A DNA stretch of 8,800 bases. Source: an uncultured Bacteroidales bacterium. GTDB taxonomy: Bacteria > Bacteroidota > Bacteroidia > Bacteroidales > UBA932. The notes under the pieces are model-generated. The model saw nothing but the letters and a program-made list of their open reading frames with translations. It was not told the DNA's origin and made no database searches. The translations under genes were made by a program, and so were the position numbers. Positions 4,940 to 8,800 of the stretch are shown here, piece by piece. Where the stretch lies: NCBI GenBank assembly GCA_905236955.1, contig CAJOQW010000095.1:1-8800 (forward strand), given 5' to 3'. Positions within the stretch are counted from its first letter, which is position 1. Every line of letters begins with the position of its first letter.

Positions 4940-5506
4940 TTACTTTTTGATGAATTCGACGCGACGGTTCTTGGCGCGGCCTTCATCGGTCGCGTTGTCG
5001 GCCACGGGCTCATGGGCGCCCTTACCCACGGCGCGGAGGTTGAACGGGTCCACGCCCTTCTCTTCGAGGGCCTTGACGACGGCCTCGGCGCGCTGCTGGC
5101 TGAGCGGGTCGTTGATCTTGTCGGAGCCCTGGTTGTCCGTGTGGCCCTGCACCTCGAAGCGGGCGTTCGGGTTCTTCTTCATGTAGTCGGCGACCTTCTC
5201 GATCTCTTCCATCGACTCGGGCTTCAGCGTGGCCTTGCCGGTCTCGAACAGGATGTTGTTCGTGACAAACTTGCCCGTCTCGGCGATGGCCTTTTCGACG
5301 GCGGAGGAATAGTCCGTAGCGTTGCGCTCATAAAGCTCGACCGCGCCCTTCGCCATCACGACATTGGTAATGTAAACGCCCTTGTTACTGTCGGAACCAC
5401 CTTCCATCCACCACCAACGCGGCTGCTTCTGATTGGGAATGTTTACGATGCGATGATATAGACTTTGAGAGCCCGCTTGTTGAAAGAAAATGCGATGTGG
5501 TTCCAA
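4940..5506 (-). CDS. OmpA-family domain, C-terminal part of a frameshifted gene
   Basis: This frame holds the peptidoglycan-binding OmpA C-terminal domain of an envelope protein whose N-terminal part lies just upstream in another frame (5443-6228). Genuine sequence probably begins at RIVNIPNQ (from about 5452); the 18 residues before it overlap the upstream part out of frame and start from a TTG. The OmpA domain covers about residues 81-188: an NNILFETGKATLKPES strand, GHTDNQGSD with Asp124, then LSQQRA with Arg139, the residues known to grip diaminopimelate, and RAKNRRVEF near the end. It should anchor the protein to the cell wall in the periplasm. Reinitiation is conceivable at the ATG at 5407. 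A single added base near 5446-5470 would restore one protein of about 429 residues. Confidence 0.85.
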   Translation of the reverse strand: MEPHRIFFQQAGSQSLYHRIVNIPNQKQPRWWWMEGGSDSNKGVYITNVVMAKGAVELYERNATDYSSAVEKAIAETGKFVTNNILFETGKATLKPESMEEIEKVADYMKKNPNARFEVQGHTDNQGSDKINDPLSQQRAEAVVKALEEKGVDPFNLRAVGKGAHEPVADNATDEGRAKNRRVEFIKK

Positions 5507-6228
5507 TCATTCTTCTTGAATGCCTTGGCGATTTCGTCGACTTTTACATTACCGTTGATTTGGTTCCCTGTGGGACTCCCGGAGCCCCAATCCCAGCCAA
5601 TTCCCTTATAATCTCCACTAGGATTGTCGTGACTGGACGTCTCCACGCTCGTTCTCATTTCAAAGGATCTCTCATCATCATTGTCTTCAAAGAAGCGGAA
5701 ATCCAACGTAGCATCCCAGCCGGAACCTTCCTCTGCGGGCTGTGAAAGCACGTCCAACTCGATGGTGAATTCTTCCGGAAGATATTTCAGCTCCTCCATC
5801 AAAGGCCTGATCTTCGCCTCCTCAATCTTGACGGCTTTCTGACCCTTTATACTGACTACCTCGACTTCACTGCCGCCGAGCAAATCCCACTTGGAAGGGA
5901 ACTCACCCAACTGTTCGGCGGCAAAGTCGTCTTGGAAGAATACGACACCGCCACGCTTGAAGTCGCTCTTGGCCTGGATTTGTTTGAAATCAACATTCCC
6001 CTGGGCCGTCACGAGGGATTCTTCCGATTCCTGGTCATCTGAGACCTTGTTGCCTTTCTTATTCTTCTTGCCGTCAAGGATGTCGTTCACACCCTTCTCG
6101 ATCTTGTTGCCGATATTGTTCTCAACGGCCTGCTTGGCGCGTTCGCCGAGGCGACCGAGAATGTTCTGTGCGGAAGCTGTGCCGCAAATGAGCGCAAGGA
6201 GCGCTGCGGTGAGGATGTACTTTTTCAT
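5443..6228 (-). CDS. Secreted N-terminal part of the frameshifted OmpA-family protein
   Basis: This 261-codon frame begins at ATG 6228 with a clear signal peptide (MKKYILTAALLALICGTASA, cleavage before Gln21). A longer frame to 6282 would put hydrophilic residues before it and is rejected. A helical, Lys-rich segment (about 22-65) follows. A domain of about 150 residues then has alternating strands and the phrases FPSKWDLLGG, FTIELDVL and NDWNHIAFSFNKRALKVYI, typical of concanavalin/LamG-like jelly-roll folds. The frame then hits a TAA at 5443-5445 just where the sequence continues sensibly (RIVNIPN) in the -1 frame. Many Bacteroidetes envelope proteins have this N-terminal part followed by an OmpA domain, so this and 4940-5506 were one gene. 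No slippery heptamer is seen, so a mutation or sequence error is more likely than programmed frameshifting. Confidence 0.85.
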   Translation of the reverse strand: MKKYILTAALLALICGTASAQNILGRLGERAKQAVENNIGNKIEKGVNDILDGKKNKKGNKVSDDQESEESLVTAQGNVDFKQIQAKSDFKRGGVVFFQDDFAAEQLGEFPSKWDLLGGSEVEVVSIKGQKAVKIEEAKIRPLMEELKYLPEEFTIELDVLSQPAEEGSGWDATLDFRFFEDNDDERSFEMRTSVETSSHDNPSGDYKGIGWDWGSGSPTGNQINGNVKVDEIAKAFKKNDWNHIAFSFNKRALKVYIIAS

Positions 6229-6270
6229 GATGGAAGTTTTAACAAGGACAAATTTCTCTTTTTTCAAAAG

Positions 6271-6294
6271 CAAAAACACCACCCAAAAGGGTGG
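6271..6294 (-). other. Hairpin plus T-rich tract upstream of the OmpA-family gene
   Basis: On the minus strand, CCACCC-TTTT-GGGTGG (6279-6294) is a perfect 6-bp stem followed by TGTTTTTG, with more T-rich sequence beyond. It looks like an intrinsic terminator or attenuator about 50 nt before the ATG at 6228. No complete promoter for that gene is evident; GAAATTTG at 6249-6256 is the closest -7 match and lies downstream of the hairpin. Confidence 0.4.
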
Positions 6295-6343
6295 AAATCA
6301 GGGGCATTGTCCCGTTTTTCCGTCCCACCGGAGGTTTTTTTCC

Positions 6344-6351
6344 TAACTTTG
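6344..6351 (+). promoter_or_regulatory. -7 box of the LuxR-type HTH gene
   Basis: TAACTTTG is a perfect TAnnTTTG match, 5 nt before the ATG at 6357, so the mRNA should start at or next to the start codon. No TTG is found at the proper -33 spacing. Confidence 0.5.
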
Positions 6352-6356
6352 TGTCA

Positions 6357-6632
6357 ATGAGAAACCTTTCCCTCACGCTTGCCCTGCTGGCAGGAGTCCT
6401 GCTCCCCGCCGGCGCGTACAACGACCACCGCGGCCACAACGTGGACTCGCTGGAACGCGACCGGCAGATCCTCTCACTCATCGCCGAAGGGAAAACCAAT
6501 CCGCAAATCGCCGCTGCCCTTTTCCTCAGCCCCGAAACCATCAAATGGTACCGCAAGAAACTCCTGGCTAAATTCGACGTCCCAACCTCAGCAGCTCTCG
6601 TCTCCAAGGCGAAGGATATGGGACTGGTGTAA
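6357..6632 (+). CDS. Signal peptide joined to a LuxR/GerE-type HTH, likely an internally deleted regulator
   Basis: The 91-residue product starts with a signal-peptide-like stretch (MRNLSLTLALLAGVLLPAGA). It then reads YNDHRGHNVDSLER and passes directly into a LuxR/GerE DNA-binding domain (about 33-91), with EGKTNPQIAAALFLSPETIKWYRKKLL as its helix-turn-helix. The two halves are contradictory as they stand: an export signal on a DNA-binding domain. From memory, YNDHRGHNVDSLE right after the signal peptide is the N-terminal hallmark of large Bacteroidetes proteins with periplasmic TPR repeats, a transmembrane helix and a C-terminal cytoplasmic LuxR HTH. This looks like such a gene with the middle removed in frame at the LER/ERD junction. 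It could be inactive, or the uncleaved hydrophobic segment could anchor the HTH facing the cytoplasm. An upstream GTG start at 6291 is unlikely, because it would precede the promoter. Confidence 0.75.
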   Translation: MRNLSLTLALLAGVLLPAGAYNDHRGHNVDSLERDRQILSLIAEGKTNPQIAAALFLSPETIKWYRKKLLAKFDVPTSAALVSKAKDMGLV

Positions 6633-6688
6633 CGGAAGTCCGGGTCGGCAGCCTGCCGGATATTGCCGGGATTGACCGCTGAATGTTT

Positions 6689-6709
6689 CGACGTAGCAGC
6701 AGTACGTCG
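6689..6709 (+). promoter_or_regulatory. 7-bp inverted repeat before the esterase promoter (operator or terminator)
   Basis: CGACGTA (6689-6695) and TACGTCG (6703-6709) form a perfect inverted repeat with a 7-nt spacer. It occupies the place where a -33 element should lie for the TATATTTG box at 6721, where no TTG is present. It could bind an activator. It is also a hairpin followed by TCCAGTTTTATT, so it may terminate the LuxR-type gene. Confidence 0.45.
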
Positions 6710-6720
6710 TCCAGTTTTAT

Positions 6721-6728
6721 TATATTTG
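6721..6728 (+). promoter_or_regulatory. -7 box of the esterase gene
   Basis: TATATTTG matches the Bacteroidetes -7 consensus and gives a leader of about 35 nt before the ATG at 6771. The -33 element is missing. Confidence 0.55.
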
Positions 6729-6770
6729 TTTCTGCATTTCCCACCAAAATGCACAATAAACAGCACAGAA

Positions 6771-7646
6771 ATGAAAAGAATCGCCCTCACCATCATGTTG
6801 TCTTCCATCGCCGCGACTTTGGCTCTCGCGCAGCCCCTCCGGCAAAGCCGTATCATAACCGACTCTGTTTCAAGCAGTATCCTCGGTGAAGATGTAAAAG
6901 TGAATGTCTATCTCCCCCGTGGATATGACGCGCAGGATGTGAAACTCTACCCTGTGGTATATCTTCTCCACGGGTTGTACGGAACAAATACGGACTGGAC
7001 GGAGAAGGGACACATGAAGGACGTCGTAGATGAACTTGTGGCCTCGGGAGACATCCCGAAGATGATCATTTTCATGCCCAATGCCGGCGACCCGGACGTA
7101 CACAACAACTGGAACGGATATTTCAATATGCCGGGAAGACCTTATGAGGATTTCTTCTTCCGGGAACTCATCCCCACGCTGGAAAGCCGCTATCGCGTGA
7201 AGGAGGACAAGCAGCACCGCGCGATAATGGGGCTATCGATGGGCGGCGGAGGCTCTGCCGTGTACAGCCAGCGTCATCCCGACTGCTTCTCCAGCTGCTA
7301 CGCAATGAGCGCCTGGCTTGACAGCGGCGAACCTTCAGAGGATATGCCCAAGGACAAGCTCTACCTCGTCAGCAAGTCCGTGCACGACCATTCCGCCCTG
7401 GCATTCGTGGATGATGCCGACGAAGAGACTGTCAGGAAGTTGAAGAGTGTCAAATGGTTCTTCGACTGTGGTGATGACGACTCACTGGTAGGCCTGTCGA
7501 TGGACATCTACCGCAAGATGCGGATAAAAGGCATTCCCTGCGAACTCCGCGTAAGGGACGGCTGGCACAGTTGGGAATATTGGCACCAGGCCCTCCGCAT
7601 GGCTCTTCCCTTCGCCGCCAGGAATTTCGGGGAAAGGGAACCCTGA
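6771..7646 (+). CDS. Secreted esterase of the esterase D / feruloyl esterase-like family
   Basis: Alpha/beta-hydrolase of the putative esterase family (PF00756 type), 291 residues, exported by a signal peptide (about 1-20, MKRIALTIMLSSIAATLALA, cleavage before Gln21). The nucleophile is Ser156 in GLSMG (154-158). The acid is an Asp in DCGDDDSL (232-239), probably Asp236, and the base is His266 in GWHSWEYW. The oxyanion-loop HGLYG (67-71) follows VVYLL. In this family, enzymes cleave acyl esters such as feruloyl or acetyl groups on plant polysaccharides, or S-acyl compounds; export to the periplasm or surface favours a carbohydrate-ester role, but no glycan-utilisation genes are seen nearby. 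The ATG at 6771 is chosen because it starts the signal peptide; the frame is open upstream to 6663, but that part precedes the promoter. A terminator follows. Confidence 0.93.
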   Translation: MKRIALTIMLSSIAATLALAQPLRQSRIITDSVSSSILGEDVKVNVYLPRGYDAQDVKLYPVVYLLHGLYGTNTDWTEKGHMKDVVDELVASGDIPKMIIFMPNAGDPDVHNNWNGYFNMPGRPYEDFFFRELIPTLESRYRVKEDKQHRAIMGLSMGGGGSAVYSQRHPDCFSSCYAMSAWLDSGEPSEDMPKDKLYLVSKSVHDHSALAFVDDADEETVRKLKSVKWFFDCGDDDSLVGLSMDIYRKMRIKGIPCELRVRDGWHSWEYWHQALRMALPFAARNFGEREP

Positions 7647-7694
7647 CTGTCAGAAATCAGCACCCTTCAAGATGCGAAGAAGGGCCACAAACAA

Positions 7695-7726
7695 AAAATG
7701 CCTCCCGGATATCTGGGAGGCATTTT
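7695..7726. terminator. Bidirectional terminator between the esterase gene and tRNA-Asp
   Basis: AAAATGCCTCCC (7695-7706) and GGGAGGCATTTT (7715-7726) form a 12-bp perfect stem with an 8-nt loop. On the plus strand it ends the esterase message; on the minus strand, starting 4 nt after the tRNA, it is followed by a run of T and ends the tRNA transcript. Confidence 0.92.
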
Positions 7727-7730
7727 GTTG

Positions 7731-7805
7731 CGGTGCGGAAGGGGCTCGAACCCTCGACCTCCGGCGTGACAGGCCGGCATTCTAACCAAACTGAACTACC
7801 GCACC
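7731..7805 (-). tRNA. tRNA-Asp (anticodon GUC)
   Basis: The minus strand folds into a full cloverleaf of 75 nt including the discriminator G. The acceptor is GGTGCGG/CCGCACC. The D arm is GTTC-AGTTTGGTTA-GAAT, closed by a G-U pair. The anticodon stem is CCGGC/GCCGG around CTGTCAC (anticodon GTC), and the T arm is GAGGG-TTCGAGC-CCCTT. CCA is not encoded, so it must be added after transcription. The anticodon and the G discriminator base (G73) both fit aspartate. It has its own promoter and terminator, a single-gene unit. Confidence 0.96.
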
Positions 7806-7821
7806 GGGTAACTTTTGTGGC

Positions 7822-7835
7822 GGCTTCTATAAGCC
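7822..7835 (-). other. Small hairpin in the tRNA-Asp precursor leader
   Basis: GGCTT-CTAT-AAGCC on the plus strand (GGCTT-ATAG-AAGCC in the transcript) is a perfect 5-bp stem with a 4-nt loop, about 17 nt upstream of the mature tRNA 5' end. It would be part of the leader removed by RNase P. Confidence 0.35.
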
Positions 7836-7855
7836 CCAATGGTCAAAAGCGGACG

Positions 7856-7886
7856 CAAATATACTGATAATTTTCAAACCTGCAAA
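7856..7886 (-). promoter_or_regulatory. Promoter of tRNA-Asp
   Basis: On the minus strand, TTTG (7883-7886), a 19-bp spacer and TATATTTG (7856-7863) match the Bacteroidetes consensus. Transcription should start near 7849, leaving a leader of about 45 nt. Confidence 0.75.
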
Positions 7887-7911
7887 GTTTTCTTCGGGTT
7901 TTTTGAATCTT

Positions 7912-8800
7912 TTAAAACTCTATTTCGCCATATAAGGGTTTGCCCGAGGCGCTGAATCCCTCCACCACGGCCCTGAAACGGCCTTCATATGCAGGAAGAC
8001 GGAAAGGAATAGATACGGTTTCCCCTTCAGAAGCAACCACGAGGGGATGCCAGTAAAGGAGTTGCCGGATGTCATCTCCCTCCGGTTCGAAATCCTTGCA
8101 AGTGTAGGCTACCGGATATGAAACTCCGTCGAAATCGACGATACGCACATTAGGGTCGAAGGCCAGCGAGGAAATATCCCCTGTAGTGGTGATGAAATCC
8201 ACTATGCCTTCGAAAACCGCCCCTCCGAGCGAATACGTATAAGGATAAAGGTGAAGGTCGCTCAGCAGCATGGCATCGAAATCCAGCAGGTGAGTTATAT
8301 CTGTAACGGGTACCCCGTCCAGCAACGCCAGCACGTTCCTGGAATGGACCACGCTGTTGGAGCGCGCATCCCTGAGCACCATCCGGAGTTCCTTCTCCCC
8401 GCCACGCACGCGGCGTATCATCAATTCCGGGACTATCTCCACAATGATATCCTGAATGGTGTTGAAGCGTACGTAATCGTCGAGATGATACACGGTACGG
8501 TCCTCATGGTTCAGCAGCAGGTTCTCCCGTTTGGGAAGGAATTCATAGAGAGTGTCAGCCGTCCTCCCGGCCCTCATTGCCCTGGAACGGCTTTCGAGGG
8601 CACCAAGCAGCGAAGCGTTCATCCGCAAGGGTTCGATCCCTCCGGTTTCCGGCCGCAGGAAGGGGTCGTCAGGCTCGAAATGGCACTCGGTTCCCTCCCC
8701 CATGCCGAGGATCTCGCACACCAGGTCGCGATGACCGTAGATGTTGTTCGTACGGAATGTCAACCTGCCGTCGGGACTCAACTTGCTCAGGTAACTGTCC
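7912..8800 (-). CDS. C-terminal part of a protein with a TonB-plug-like domain (start outside the window)
   Basis: The frame is open from the right edge to a TAA at 7912-7914; about 296 residues are visible and no start is seen. An apparent start at 8781 is only a TTG within the frame. The recognisable part is about 8180-8480. There a hydrophobic helix-strand unit, RFNTIQDIIVEIVPELMIRR, is followed by a strand with VLALLDGVPVTD and later LGGAVFEGIVDFITTTGD. This order and the LDGVP turn recall the plug domain of TonB-dependent receptors, in a degenerate form found at the C terminus of some large Bacteroidetes proteins that have Ig-like or macroglobulin-like repeats before it. The last 80 or so residues look like beta-sandwich. 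No barrel follows, so it is not a receptor. Envelope location is likely but the signal peptide, if any, is outside the window. Confidence 0.75.
   Translation of the reverse strand, partial: DSYLSKLSPDGRLTFRTNNIYGHRDLVCEILGMGEGTECHFEPDDPFLRPETGGIEPLRMNASLLGALESRSRAMRAGRTADTLYEFLPKRENLLLNHEDRTVYHLDDYVRFNTIQDIIVEIVPELMIRRVRGGEKELRMVLRDARSNSVVHSRNVLALLDGVPVTDITHLLDFDAMLLSDLHLYPYTYSLGGAVFEGIVDFITTTGDISSLAFDPNVRIVDFDGVSYPVAYTCKDFEPEGDDIRQLLYWHPLVVASEGETVSIPFRLPAYEGRFRAVVEGFSASGKPLYGEIEF

Noticed and set aside
5443..5470. Programmed -1 ribosomal frameshifting in the OmpA-family gene
   Set aside because: No slippery heptamer is present in the overlap and no downstream stem-loop was evident; an indel is simpler.
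5771..5784. Second copy of the TCTTCCGGAAGA palindrome core
   Set aside because: It lies inside the OmpA-family coding sequence, where it encodes ordinary residues (Leu-Pro-Glu-Glu); taken as chance.
7571..7867. A 98-codon plus-strand frame and a 60-codon minus-strand frame across the tRNA-Asp region
   Set aside because: They cover the terminator and the tRNA cloverleaf; the peptide-like text is a by-product of structural RNA.
1..8800. CRISPR arrays, insertion sequences, phage genes or an attachment site at the tRNA
   Set aside because: No regularly spaced repeats, transposase-like frames or duplicated tRNA 3' end were found; all neighbours look chromosomal.

Overview
The window reads as a chromosomal segment of a GC-rich member of the Bacteroidales (phylum Bacteroidetes/Bacteroidota); the genus cannot be named. 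The main support is the promoter type: most genes are preceded by a TAnnTTTG -7 box, often with a TTG/TTTG about 19-20 bp upstream, the Bacteroidetes -33/-7 pattern. Shine-Dalgarno sequences are weak or missing. The protein types also fit: an ABC ATPase with a LDDFS Walker B variant, an OmpA-family protein with a jelly-roll-like N-terminal part, a LuxR-type HTH behind a signal peptide, and a degenerate TonB-plug protein.

Layout. Bases 1-2634 carry three minus-strand genes: the start of an ABC transporter ATPase that runs off the left edge, tryptophanyl-tRNA synthetase (trpS), and a short-chain dehydrogenase. Each has its own good promoter. A divergent regulatory region (about 2640-2760) then drives a plus-strand oxidative-stress unit: an unannotated 39-codon ORF, an OhrR-like MarR regulator with the sensing cysteine, and a thioredoxin-type glutathione peroxidase. 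The unit ends in a strong intrinsic terminator near 3926-3961. Two copies of a TAAATCG(C/T)TTGCGAT motif in inverted orientation bracket the promoter and are the obvious autoregulatory operators.

Next come a membrane-anchored hypothetical protein and a 65-codon low-complexity ORF on the plus strand. They converge with a secreted OmpA-domain protein on the minus strand whose frame is broken once near 5446-5470. Divergent from it is a 91-residue protein made of a signal-peptide-like N terminus joined directly to a LuxR/GerE HTH, apparently the two ends of a much larger TPR-HTH regulator. A secreted esterase follows. A bidirectional terminator separates it from tRNA-Asp(GUC) on the minus strand. 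The right edge holds the C-terminal part of a minus-strand protein with a TonB-plug-like domain.

How the genes work together. The clearest functional unit is the OhrR-peroxidase operon: peroxide oxidises the regulator, frees the two operators, and induces the peroxidase and the small ORF. The rest is a mixture of housekeeping (trpS, tRNA-Asp) and envelope or secreted functions. No mobile element, CRISPR array or phage gene is visible, and no stretch longer than 300 bases lacks a gene.
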